Positions 16,146 through 24,270 of a stretch of 27,029 nt of DNA are shown here, piece after piece. The notes beneath the pieces are model-generated. The model was not told the DNA's origin. It worked only from the letters and a program-made list of their open reading frames with translations, and did not search any database. The stretch covers positions 1 to 27,029 of the forward strand of contig CAJWSN010000003.1 in the NCBI GenBank assembly GCA_913046175.1, read 5' to 3'. A program made the translations under genes and the position numbers. How positions within the stretch are numbered: the first letter of the stretch is position 1; every line of letters starts with the position of its first letter. This stretch comes from an uncultured Opitutia bacterium (GTDB lineage: Bacteria; Verrucomicrobiota; Verrucomicrobiia; Opitutales; JABJCN01).

Positions 16146-16190
16146 AAAGCCCTCCTCTGGCCTCGCCGGTGAAGGGCTTTTTCCTTTTTT
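16146..16190 (+). terminator. Intrinsic terminator of rplM-rpsI
   Basis: AAAGCCCT (16146-16153) pairs perfectly with AGGGCTTT (16173-16180) across a 19-base loop, and the stem runs into a T-rich tail (TTTTT at 16178-16182, then CC and TTTTTT). It lies 25 bp after the rpsI stop and separates it from the arg genes. Confidence 0.85.
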
Positions 16191-16239
16191 CCTCAAACGA
16201 TCCAGATTTATTTCCACTCAACATTACCCGAAACAGACT

Positions 16240-17277
16240 GTGTCCAAGAAACTCCAGGTCGGCGTCATCGGCGCATCCGGATACTCGGGAGTCGAGCTTT
16301 TGCGACTTTTGTCCAGACACCCTCACATGGAGGTGTCCCTTGCAACTTCCCGTCAGTTCGCGGGACAACTTGTTGAGGATGCCCACCCAAAGCTGCGTGG
16401 AATGTTGGATGGATTGGCGTTTTGCTCATCTGATCCTGCTTCCTTGGCCTCGGAATCCGGAGTGGCTGCGTTCTTCCTTGCATTGCCACACGGTGTTGCT
16501 GCGGAGTTTGCCCGTCCCCTTTACGATGCCGGCAGGGTTGTGATCGATCTCAGTGCAGATTTCCGGCTGGGAAGCCCTGAGGCTTATAGGGAATTCTATG
16601 GGACGGATCATCCGGACCTTAAACTCCTGGAGGCCGGGGCGTACGTGATCCCGGAAATTCATGGAATGGATGGACTGCTGGACCATCGTCTCTTTGCCTG
16701 TCCCGGTTGCTATCCAACGAGCATCCAGATTCCACTGACACCTCTTTTGCAGGCAGGGCTCGTTTCCAGCGAGGATATCGTTGTGAACAGCATGAGCGGG
16801 GTCAGTGGTGCAGGGAAGAAGTTGGTCGAGAACTACCTGTACTGCGAACGTGCCGAAAGTGCTGTTGTCTATGGTGTGCCAAAGCACAGGCACCTGTCAG
16901 AAATTGAGGAACAGCTTTCTGCAGCAGCAGGTTGTCCAGTTGTGATCCAGTTTTGTCCGCACCTTGCTCCCATGAAGCGGGGGATTGTCTCGACCATCTC
17001 CGTCCGGTCTGAGGGTTCCCTTGATGCAGTCTATGATTGTTGGGAGGCAGCGTATGGCCACGCCCCCTTTGTAAGTATTCTGCCCACGGGGACCTTTCCT
17101 GACTCCCAGCATGTAACGGAAACGAATCGCATTGATATCTCTGCGGTCTTGGATGAGCGAACCGGTCGGTTTCTTCTCTCAAGCGCAGAGGATAACCTTG
17201 TGAAGGGGGCCAGCGGCCAAGCTGTTCAGATTGCAAATCTCAGATTTGGCTTTCCGGAAACGGATGGGCTTCTCTAA
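16240..17277 (+). CDS. argC: N-acetyl-gamma-glutamyl-phosphate reductase (345 aa)
   Basis: ArgC reduces N-acetylglutamyl-phosphate to the semialdehyde with NADPH, the third arginine step. The dinucleotide-binding loop GVIGASGYSGVELLRLL is at the N-terminus, and the active-site segment FACPGCYPTS gives the nucleophile C157; HRHLSEIE and PHLAPMKRGIVSTI are further family segments. The start is GTG at 16240, right where homology begins (MSKKLQVGVIGASG), only 50 bp after the ribosomal terminator, so the arg promoter must lie in this short gap or read through. It is the first gene of argC-J-B-D-F-G. No ArgR box was recognised upstream. Confidence 0.96.
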   Translation: MSKKLQVGVIGASGYSGVELLRLLSRHPHMEVSLATSRQFAGQLVEDAHPKLRGMLDGLAFCSSDPASLASESGVAAFFLALPHGVAAEFARPLYDAGRVVIDLSADFRLGSPEAYREFYGTDHPDLKLLEAGAYVIPEIHGMDGLLDHRLFACPGCYPTSIQIPLTPLLQAGLVSSEDIVVNSMSGVSGAGKKLVENYLYCERAESAVVYGVPKHRHLSEIEEQLSAAAGCPVVIQFCPHLAPMKRGIVSTISVRSEGSLDAVYDCWEAAYGHAPFVSILPTGTFPDSQHVTETNRIDISAVLDERTGRFLLSSAEDNLVKGASGQAVQIANLRFGFPETDGLL

Positions 17278-17293
17278 TCAACCTGTCAACTCG

Positions 17294-18523
17294 ATGAGTG
17301 GAAACCTGATCCTGGAAAATGACATTGCCGCGGCGGCCAAGGTGGACCGTTTCAATGTAAACGGGGTTTCCTGCGATGTTCGCAACAAGGGGGATGATCG
17401 ACTTGATCTATGCATGGTCCATTCCATTTCTTCCTGTACCGCAGCGGGGGTTTTCACTAAAAATGATGTTCAAGCTGCGCCCGTCTCGATCTCCCGCCAG
17501 TTGTTAGCCAAGGGTGACACTTTCCATGGTTTTGTTTGCAACAGTGGCAACGCCAACGCGTGCACCGGCGAGCAAGGCCTTCGTGATGCGGAGGCCATGT
17601 CCCTTGAGGCGAGCCGTCAGGCGAATGCGCCAGCGAGGAGCTTCCTTGTCTGTTCTACAGGCCGAATTGGTGAGTTTCTGCCAATGGATCGCATTGTGCC
17701 GGGGATTCAGAAATGTGCGGGTATGCTTGACAGCCTTCCTGAATCTGGAGAACGGGCCGCACAGGCCATCCTTACTTCGGACACACGGCCCAAGGGTTGT
17801 CTTGCAAAGTGGGAAATGGAAGGGGAGGAGCTGACTATTGGTGGATTTGCCAAGGGTGCAGGCATGATTGAACCCAACATGGCCACCATGCTTGCCTTTC
17901 TCCTTACCAGCGTAAACATTAAGCAGGGTTTGTTACAGGAGGTCTTGGCTGATGCAGTTGAGAACTCTTTCAACCGCATCACCATCGACGGTGACATGAG
18001 CACCAATGACACAGTGCTTCTCCTTGCCAACGGCATTTCTGAAAACCCCATCAGCGAAAAGACCCCACAAGCCCTGGAGGATTTCAGGGAAGCCTTGGGG
18101 CGCACCTGTCTTGACCTGGCAGAAAAGGTGGTTGCTGATGGTGAGCGAATCACAAAGGTTGTACGGGTTGAGGTTGAGGGGGCTTCAAGCGATGCCGATG
18201 CCCAAAAGGTGGGTCGTTGCATTGGTAATTCCCTCTTGGTAAAAAGCTCCTGGTACGGGGCCGACCCTAACTGGGGTCGTCTTGTTCATGCCGCCGGTTA
18301 TGCCCGGGTCGGCCTCAAAATGGAAAAGGTGGACCTTTACTATCAGGATGTGCCTGCCCTGCTTGCAGGTACGCCTCAGACGAAAAATCGTACTGCCTGG
18401 AAGGCGGTCGTGAGCAAGGGGCGCTTTACCATTCGGCTCAACCTGAATCTCGGCATTGGATCGTGTACCATTCTCAGCACGGACCTTACCGAGGGATATG
18501 TGGATTTTAACAAAAGTGAATGA
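17294..18523 (+). CDS. argJ: Bifunctional glutamate N-acetyltransferase / ornithine acetyltransferase
   Basis: ArgJ transfers the acetyl group from N-acetylornithine to glutamate, and in bifunctional forms also makes N-acetylglutamate from acetyl-CoA, so the pathway recycles acetyl. The precursor self-cleaves before a Thr that becomes the nucleophile: here KGAGMIEPNMATMLAFL, Thr at about 198. Other family segments are FVCNSGNANACTGEQGLRDA, CSTGRIGEFLPMD, SFNRITIDGDMSTNDT and SSWYGADPNWGR. Start: ATG 17294 leaves a 16-bp gap after argC; ATG 17264, preceded by GGAAACGG and overlapping argC by 14 bp, is a fair alternative. No argA or argE is needed or seen. Whether it is truly bifunctional cannot be read from sequence alone. 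Confidence 0.95.
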   Translation: MSGNLILENDIAAAAKVDRFNVNGVSCDVRNKGDDRLDLCMVHSISSCTAAGVFTKNDVQAAPVSISRQLLAKGDTFHGFVCNSGNANACTGEQGLRDAEAMSLEASRQANAPARSFLVCSTGRIGEFLPMDRIVPGIQKCAGMLDSLPESGERAAQAILTSDTRPKGCLAKWEMEGEELTIGGFAKGAGMIEPNMATMLAFLLTSVNIKQGLLQEVLADAVENSFNRITIDGDMSTNDTVLLLANGISENPISEKTPQALEDFREALGRTCLDLAEKVVADGERITKVVRVEVEGASSDADAQKVGRCIGNSLLVKSSWYGADPNWGRLVHAAGYARVGLKMEKVDLYYQDVPALLAGTPQTKNRTAWKAVVSKGRFTIRLNLNLGIGSCTILSTDLTEGYVDFNKSE

Positions 18524-19412
18524 CTTGAAAGAACTGAGTCACATAGATCCGGGCACCAAGGCCGAGGTTCTCCTGGAGGCACTGCCGTATATCCAGAAAT
18601 TCCGGGATGCCCTTTTTGTTGTCAAATACGGGGGGAGCTTCCTGGATGAAAATAATCTGGAGATACAGAGGCGGGTGGCCATGGACATTGTTTTTTTGGC
18701 ATCTGTGGGCATTCGTGTTGCCCTGGTGCATGGCGGTGGCAAGGCAATCACCCGTGCGCTTGCAGGTGGTGGAATCGAGACACGGTTTGTTAATGGCCTG
18801 CGTTATACTGATGAATCCAGCATCAATATTGTGGCACAAACCCTGAACGAGAAGGTAAATCAACAGATTTGCGACACAATCGAGGAGGCTGGAGGCATCT
18901 CTGCCCCAACCCCCGGCGAAAGGGTTTTTGCCTGTGAGAAGCTGACTGAAGATAGTAAGGGAAATCCTGTGGACTTGGGCTTTGTGGGCTCCATTACTTC
19001 GGTGTCACCATTTGAGGTGAAGGTACCCTTGTCTGAGGGTCGCATCCCTGTCATTTCCTGTATCGCTTCTGACAACGAGGGGCATCTTTTCAATACCAAT
19101 GCAGATGTGGCGGCCGCGCACCTGGCCTCTTCTTTGGGCGCGCGGCGGCTTGTCTACCTTTGTGACGTGCCGGGGCTTCTTCGGAACCCCGAGGATTCTG
19201 GAACCCTGATTTCAACCCTTTCAGTGGAGGATATCGACAACCTGAAGCAGGGCGGTGTCATCGTCAGCGGCATGGTACCCAAGGTCGATGGTGCTGCCCA
19301 TGCGATTCGTGAGGGAGTGAAGCGGGTTCACTTTGTGGATGCCAACCAACCACACAGCATTTTGTTGGAAATCTTCACGGACAGGGGTATTGGCACTGAG
19401 ATTGTGCTCTAG
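18516..19412 (+). CDS. argB: Acetylglutamate kinase (298 aa)
   Basis: ArgB phosphorylates N-acetylglutamate, usually the feedback-regulated step of the cyclic pathway. Amino-acid-kinase landmarks are VVKYGGSFLDEN (about 35-46), LVHGGGKAI, GLRYTD, NTNADVAAAHLA and GGVIVSGMVPKVDGAAHAI. The start is uncertain: GTG 18516 overlaps the argJ stop by 8 bp and gives a normal length; an upstream in-frame ATG at 18498 is possible. None has a good Shine-Dalgarno site, consistent with translational coupling to argJ. The N-terminal helix (HIDPGTKAEVLLEALPYIQKF) resembles that of arginine-sensitive hexameric kinases, so feedback inhibition by arginine is possible but inferred. Confidence 0.94.
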   Translation: MNDLKELSHIDPGTKAEVLLEALPYIQKFRDALFVVKYGGSFLDENNLEIQRRVAMDIVFLASVGIRVALVHGGGKAITRALAGGGIETRFVNGLRYTDESSINIVAQTLNEKVNQQICDTIEEAGGISAPTPGERVFACEKLTEDSKGNPVDLGFVGSITSVSPFEVKVPLSEGRIPVISCIASDNEGHLFNTNADVAAAHLASSLGARRLVYLCDVPGLLRNPEDSGTLISTLSVEDIDNLKQGGVIVSGMVPKVDGAAHAIREGVKRVHFVDANQPHSILLEIFTDRGIGTEIVL

Positions 19413-19426
19413 GAAATGATTTTGGA

Positions 19427-20629
19427 ATGAAACCGGAAACACAGGAATTGTACGAGCAGTTTATACTGTGCAATTATGCCCCGCCCCCAATTGCCATTGT
19501 GCGCGGAAAGGGCGCCCGGGTCTGGGATGACAAGGGTTGTGAATATCTGGACTTTTCCAGCGGAGTGGCGGTGAATGCGCTTGGGCACTGCCATCCCGTA
19601 TGGGTCAAGGCCGTGAAGAACCAGATCGAGCAACTGGGTCATTGCAGCAACCTCTTCGCAAGTACGCTGCAGGGTAAATTGGCACGACGGCTTTGTGATT
19701 ATGCGGGTCCCGGCAAGGTTTTTTTCTGCAACAGTGGCGCGGAGGCCACAGAGACCCTGCTTAAATTTGCCCGCCTGCATGGAAACAAGCTTTCTGGTAA
19801 AGAAGGGCTGCAATTTCAGGTTTTATGCGCAAAAAACTCCTTTCACGGGCGAACCTTTGGTGGGATGAGTGCCACCGGCCAGGAAAAGATCCAGACAGGA
19901 TTCAGGCCGGTGCTATCAGGGTTTTCCCATGCAGAATTCAATAATTTGGAGAGTTTTGAGTCCGCATTGACGGACAATACATCCGCCATCCTTGTCGAGA
20001 CGATCCAGGGTGAGGGTGGAATCCATGCCGCGAAAAGGGAATTTATGTCGGGTCTGCGTGACTTGTGCACGCAAAGGAACATCCTGTTGCTTGTTGACGA
20101 GGTGCAGTGTGGAGCGGGTCGAACCGGAACTTTTTTTGCCTTTGAGGAGGCGGGGATCATCCCTGATGGAATCGCAATGGCCAAGGGGCTTGGCGGCGGG
20201 TTTCCCATTGGTGCTGCCTGGATTCGAAAGGAGTTCGCCGAGCTCTTTCAACCCGGATCCCATGGATGTACATTTGGAGGAAACCCGATGGCCTGTGCTG
20301 CGGCGCAGGCAGTGCTTGATGTGATTGAAGATGAAAAACTTCTGCAGAATGTTCAGGAGCTGGGTTCCTGGTTCCTGCAGGAACTGGTAAAGCTGTCCGA
20401 CAATTATCCCGGGTTGGTTGACGCGGTTCGTGGGCGAGGTTTCTTGATTGGAGTTGCCCTGAAGGTTGATGCCGGTCAAGCTGTTGCCAAGCTCCGCGGG
20501 GCGGGTCTTCTTTCTGTGCCTGCAGCGGGGAATGTCGTTCGATTTTTGCCACCCTTGAATGTAACCCGGGCGGAGTTGCTGAAATGTCTTGAAACCCTTG
20601 AAGAGGTTCTACGGGACTGGTCGGCTTAA
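19427..20629 (+). CDS. argD: Acetylornithine aminotransferase (400 aa)
   Basis: ArgD is a PLP enzyme that converts N-acetylglutamate semialdehyde to N-acetylornithine with glutamate as amino donor. Class-III aminotransferase features are complete: LDFSSGVAVNALGHCHP, FFCNSGAEATETLLKFAR, SFHGRTFGGMSATGQ, LLVDEVQCGAGRTG and AMAKGLGGGFPIGA with the PLP Lys at K253. ATG 19427 lies 14 bp after argB; AGGAA stands 13 bases upstream, a loose spacing. Related aminotransferases (succinylornithine, putrescine) share the fold, but the position between argB and argF settles the assignment. Confidence 0.95.
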   Translation: MKPETQELYEQFILCNYAPPPIAIVRGKGARVWDDKGCEYLDFSSGVAVNALGHCHPVWVKAVKNQIEQLGHCSNLFASTLQGKLARRLCDYAGPGKVFFCNSGAEATETLLKFARLHGNKLSGKEGLQFQVLCAKNSFHGRTFGGMSATGQEKIQTGFRPVLSGFSHAEFNNLESFESALTDNTSAILVETIQGEGGIHAAKREFMSGLRDLCTQRNILLLVDEVQCGAGRTGTFFAFEEAGIIPDGIAMAKGLGGGFPIGAAWIRKEFAELFQPGSHGCTFGGNPMACAAAQAVLDVIEDEKLLQNVQELGSWFLQELVKLSDNYPGLVDAVRGRGFLIGVALKVDAGQAVAKLRGAGLLSVPAAGNVVRFLPPLNVTRAELLKCLETLEEVLRDWSA

Positions 20630-20692
20630 AGATTGCCGAAAGTTTACGGAATCCTCATTATTAAACGCTTTTCCCCAAGCTGGACCCATCCA

Positions 20693-21646
20693 ATGAAACA
20701 CTTTCTAAAGGAAAATGATTTTACCGTGTACGAGCGGGAAGAGATTTTTTCACGTGCAGCGAATTTCAAGGAGAATCGAAGCCACCATACCAGATCACTC
20801 AACGAGCAGACCTGGGGCATGCTTTTTTTCAAGAACAGCACACGCACACGCCTTTCCTTTGAGGTCGGCATTGCAGAACTGGGTGCAAGGACTGTCTTTC
20901 TGGACAACAACACGATGCAAATTGGGCGCGGCGAGAGCCTCGCCGACACGGCCAAGGTGTTTTCACGCTATCTTCATGGCTTGGTGATCCGTAGTTACGG
21001 GCACGAAGTTGTGGAGGAATTCAGTCGTGAAGGAAGCATTCCCGTGGTCAACGCGCTTACGGATTTCCTGCATCCCTGCCAGATTTACTCCGATGTGTTC
21101 ACATTGGCTGAAAAATGGGGTGGAAGTGGTGATCAATTGGAATCCCTAAAGGGTCGCAAACTTGTTTTTTATGGGGATTGTTGCTGCAATATGGCAAATT
21201 CCTGGATCATGGCGGCAAGTCTTTTTGGGCTGGAATTGGTTTTCAGTGGGCCGGAAGCTTTCCAGCCCAAGGATCAAATCCTCCATCTTCTGGAGCAAGG
21301 CGGACTGGAATCCAGCTACACGTATGAGGCCGACCCCCTTGTTGCCGCTGAGTCGGCAGATGCGTTTTACACCGATGTATGGGTCAGCATGGGCAAGGAG
21401 GCTGAGTCTGACGAACGCATCACGCAGATGAAACCTTATTCGGTTACCATGAAACTGCTTTCACGAGGCAATCCAGATTCATTATTTCTGCACTGCATGC
21501 CTACCCATCCCGGCCTGGAGGTCACCCAGGAGGTCCTGGACAGTGACCATGCGCACCTTTTTGATCAGGCGGAAAACCGCCTGCACGTTCAGAAGGCGAT
21601 ATTGTCCCAACTTGTTAAGCCTGACGGGCTGGACCCAACCAATTGA
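20693..21646 (+). CDS. argF: Ornithine carbamoyltransferase (317 aa)
   Basis: ArgF joins carbamoyl phosphate to ornithine to give citrulline. The carbamoyl-phosphate motif STRTRLSFE is at about 49-57, HPCQ at about 127, the ornithine-binding DVWVSMGKE loop in the C-terminal half, and HCMPTHPGLEV at about 266-276 in place of the usual HCLPAHRGEEV. The stretch GDCCCNMANSWIMAA has three consecutive Cys where most relatives have a GD..NVANS pattern. ATG 20693 is chosen because homology begins at MKHFLKENDF; the upstream 20 codons of the same frame lack family character. It follows argD by 63 bp. Aspartate and N-acetyl/succinyl-ornithine carbamoyltransferases are relatives, but the SMG loop and the neighbours favour ornithine. 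Confidence 0.94.
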   Translation: MKHFLKENDFTVYEREEIFSRAANFKENRSHHTRSLNEQTWGMLFFKNSTRTRLSFEVGIAELGARTVFLDNNTMQIGRGESLADTAKVFSRYLHGLVIRSYGHEVVEEFSREGSIPVVNALTDFLHPCQIYSDVFTLAEKWGGSGDQLESLKGRKLVFYGDCCCNMANSWIMAASLFGLELVFSGPEAFQPKDQILHLLEQGGLESSYTYEADPLVAAESADAFYTDVWVSMGKEAESDERITQMKPYSVTMKLLSRGNPDSLFLHCMPTHPGLEVTQEVLDSDHAHLFDQAENRLHVQKAILSQLVKPDGLDPTN

Positions 21647-21658
21647 TTGTTTTTTAAG

Positions 21659-21664
21659 AAAGGA
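21659..21664 (+). promoter_or_regulatory. Ribosome binding site of argG
   Basis: AAAGGA ends 10 bases before the ATG at 21675. It supports this start over the longer in-frame extension that reaches back into argF. Confidence 0.5.
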
Positions 21665-21674
21665 TTTGGCCAAG

Positions 21675-22901
21675 ATGAAAGTTGTACTTGCATATTCAGG
21701 GGGCCTGGACACGTCTGTCCTTGTCACGTGGTTGAAGGAGGAAATGGACATGGAGGTGGTGACTTTTGCCGCTGACCTGGGCCAGGAGGAGGAGTTGGAT
21801 GGCCTGGATGAAAAAGCCCGTGCCACGGGTGCGGTCACACACTACACCCTTAATCTGGTGGATGAATTTGCATCCGACTTCATTTATCCAATGTTCCGGG
21901 CAAATGCGATTTATGAAAGCCAGTATTACCTAGGGACATCCATTGCCCGCCCCCTTATCGCCAAGGCACAGATAGAGATTGCGGAAAAGGAGGGGGCCGT
22001 TGCCCTGGCCCATGGTGCGACAGGCAAGGGTAACGACCAGTGTCGTTTTGAACTGGCTTATGCCGCGTTGGCGCCAAGCTTGGAAATCATTGCTCCCTGG
22101 CGTCGTGAGGATTTTCGTGAGAAGTTCCCCGGCCGGTCGGAAATGATCAATTATTGCCGGAAACATCAGATACCCGTGGAGGCCAGTGCCTCCAAGCCCT
22201 ATTCCATGGACCGGAACCTCCTGCACATTTCCTACGAAGCCGGCATCCTGGAAGACCCATGGTTTGATCCCACACAGCCTGACAACAAATCGATGTTCAA
22301 GCTTACTGTGGCGCCCGAGGATGCTCCTGATGAAGCGGAATATCTGGAGCTGGATTTTGAGGAGGGCAACTGTGTGGCGGTCAACGGCACACGCCTGACT
22401 CCCGCTGCAATCCTGAAAGAATTGAATCGCCTGGGCGGCCGGCATGGGATTGGTCGCGTGGATCTTGTGGAGAACCGGTTTGTGGGAATGAAGAGCCGGG
22501 GGGTTTATGAGACGCCTGGAGGCACGATCCTTTTACAGGGCAAACGCCAGGTGGAGACACTTACCATGGACCGGGATTTAATACACCTTCGGGACAGCTT
22601 GGTTCCCAAGTATGGCGAGTTGGTTTATTACGGGTTTTGGTTTGCGCCGGAGCGTGAGGCTCTCCAAGCATTCTTTGACGAGAGCCAGAAAACGGTTACA
22701 GGGACAGCCCGACTCAAGCTTTATAAAGGAAATTGTATCGTGGTGGGCCGAAAATCCCCCCTGTCCCTTTACGATGACAAAGTGGCCTCCATGGAAGAGA
22801 CCCAAAGCGACTACGATCCGGCAGATGCCGGGGGGTTCATACGGCTAAATGGCCTGCGGTTGCGCATGCGGGAACTTGTGCAGCAGGCACAGGATCGCTA
22901 A
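21675..22901 (+). CDS. argG: Argininosuccinate synthase (408 aa)
   Basis: ArgG condenses citrulline with aspartate using ATP, through a citrullyl-AMP intermediate. The ATP pyrophosphatase loop AYSGGLDTSVLV is at residues 5-16, followed by FAADLGQEEELDGL, HGATGKGNDQCRFE (citrulline and aspartate binding), and the C-terminal half with GRVDLVENRFVGMKSRGVYETPGG. Length is that of the short bacterial type (about 400 aa). It is the last arg gene here; argH, needed to finish arginine, is not in view. A ctp gene follows after 26 bp and could be in the same message. Confidence 0.96.
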   Translation: MKVVLAYSGGLDTSVLVTWLKEEMDMEVVTFAADLGQEEELDGLDEKARATGAVTHYTLNLVDEFASDFIYPMFRANAIYESQYYLGTSIARPLIAKAQIEIAEKEGAVALAHGATGKGNDQCRFELAYAALAPSLEIIAPWRREDFREKFPGRSEMINYCRKHQIPVEASASKPYSMDRNLLHISYEAGILEDPWFDPTQPDNKSMFKLTVAPEDAPDEAEYLELDFEEGNCVAVNGTRLTPAAILKELNRLGGRHGIGRVDLVENRFVGMKSRGVYETPGGTILLQGKRQVETLTMDRDLIHLRDSLVPKYGELVYYGFWFAPEREALQAFFDESQKTVTGTARLKLYKGNCIVVGRKSPLSLYDDKVASMEETQSDYDPADAGGFIRLNGLRLRMRELVQQAQDR

Positions 22902-22927
22902 AGGGTCTTTCATCCCATTCTACTTTC

Positions 22928-24229
22928 ATGAAGCCCCGCCTGAGAATTGTCCTCATCTTCCTGGTTTTCTTTCTGGGATGCCTGCTCCTCCAGTTGGCTT
23001 ACAATCCCTTCTTCAAGCCATTGCTTCGGGCGGATTATTGGCGAACAGTGGGGAAAATAGGTGAAGTCCTGAGGATCGTTCATGTATCCCACGTGGACGA
23101 GGAAAATGCGACATTTGAAGAGTTGTCTGACGAAGCCCTTGCCGGTATGTTGCAATCCCTGGACCGCTATTCAAACTATCTGCCGGCTGAGCAGTATGAA
23201 GAATACCGGCGCTCAAGTCGCATGGAATACGTGGGGATTGGGGTTGAAGTGAACGAGATTGAGGAACGGGTGACCATTGTTCAGGTTTTTGAAGGTGGTT
23301 CCGCACAAAAGGCCGGTTTTCTTCCCGGGGATCGAATTATTGCGGTCGATGAAGAGGACACGAGTGGGTTAAACCTGCGTCAGGTGATCCAGCGGATCAA
23401 GGGTCCACCCGGCACCCCGGTCACCATTCGGGTTGAGCGACCCCTGCCCAAGGGAGAGTTGAAGTTCAAGGTAATGCGGCGGTCATTGATGATACCTGCA
23501 GTTTCCAATGTTCAGGTCATGGAAAAGCGTGTTGGCTACCTCCACATCAATCGTTTTACCGAGGAGACGGCCACTCTCCTTCGTGAATCACTGGATTTCC
23601 TGAAACAGGAAGGGGTCCAATTCCTTGTCTTGGACCTGCGGGGTAATCCTGGGGGTTTGCTCACCTCTTCCGTTGAGGTGGCCAGCGAGTTTTTGGAGGA
23701 TGGTCAACTTGTCGTCGGAGTTCGTGGTCGTGATGAGAAGAAATCAGAGGAATTGGTGGCACTGGTGGATGGGAGGAAATGGGAGGCACCCATTGCAGTC
23801 CTTATGGATCAGGCCAGTGCCAGTGCCTCTGAAATCCTGGCAGGTGCCCTGAAGACGCATGGCCTGGCCAAGGTCATCGGGGTTGCCTCCGTGGGGAAGG
23901 GGACAGTGCAGACGGTCTACGACTTGAAAGGAGATGCCGGCATGATACTGACCACCGCAAAGTATTACCTGCCGGATGGAACCACCATTGCGGGAAAGGG
24001 GATATTGCCGGATAAGGAGGTAACGATTTCAGGCAGCGACTGGTCATTGATTCGTCTTTCCCTCCTTCATCGGTCCACTTTTGATTCACGGGAGATTTTT
24101 GAAAAGACATTCGGTTTCAAACCCATGGAGGATCCCCAGCTGGAGGCAGCTTTGCAGTCTTTGGGAAAGCATGAACTCCCAGTCGCCGAGGTGGAAGATG
24201 TCGGAACTTCGCAGGAACAAGGCCCGTAG
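22928..24229 (+). CDS. ctp: S41-family C-terminal processing protease (433 aa)
   Basis: CtpA-type proteases cut unstructured C-termini of periplasmic or secreted proteins. A single N-terminal hydrophobic stretch (about 5-24, IVLIFLVFFLGCLLLQLAY) gives a signal anchor. A PDZ domain (about 98-180; YVGIGVEVNEIEERV, GFLPGDRIIAVD) is followed by the peptidase domain (about 195-365) with DLRGNPGGLL and the Ser/Lys dyad: S299 in the SASE motif and K324 in GKGTVQ, at the normal 25-residue separation. The C-terminal 60 residues are unassigned. Substrates are unknown. It lies 26 bp after argG and 41 bp before tsaD, same direction. Confidence 0.93.
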   Translation: MKPRLRIVLIFLVFFLGCLLLQLAYNPFFKPLLRADYWRTVGKIGEVLRIVHVSHVDEENATFEELSDEALAGMLQSLDRYSNYLPAEQYEEYRRSSRMEYVGIGVEVNEIEERVTIVQVFEGGSAQKAGFLPGDRIIAVDEEDTSGLNLRQVIQRIKGPPGTPVTIRVERPLPKGELKFKVMRRSLMIPAVSNVQVMEKRVGYLHINRFTEETATLLRESLDFLKQEGVQFLVLDLRGNPGGLLTSSVEVASEFLEDGQLVVGVRGRDEKKSEELVALVDGRKWEAPIAVLMDQASASASEILAGALKTHGLAKVIGVASVGKGTVQTVYDLKGDAGMILTTAKYYLPDGTTIAGKGILPDKEVTISGSDWSLIRLSLLHRSTFDSREIFEKTFGFKPMEDPQLEAALQSLGKHELPVAEVEDVGTSQEQGP

Positions 24230-24270
24230 GCCTTGGTCAACCTGCAAAATATGGAATCCGATTTAGGGTT

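Noticed and set aside
21630..21656. Terminator between argF and argG (CAATTGATTG followed by T6)
   Set aside because: The possible stem is only four base pairs with a two-base loop, and argG lies right behind it with its own ribosome binding site in the same cluster.
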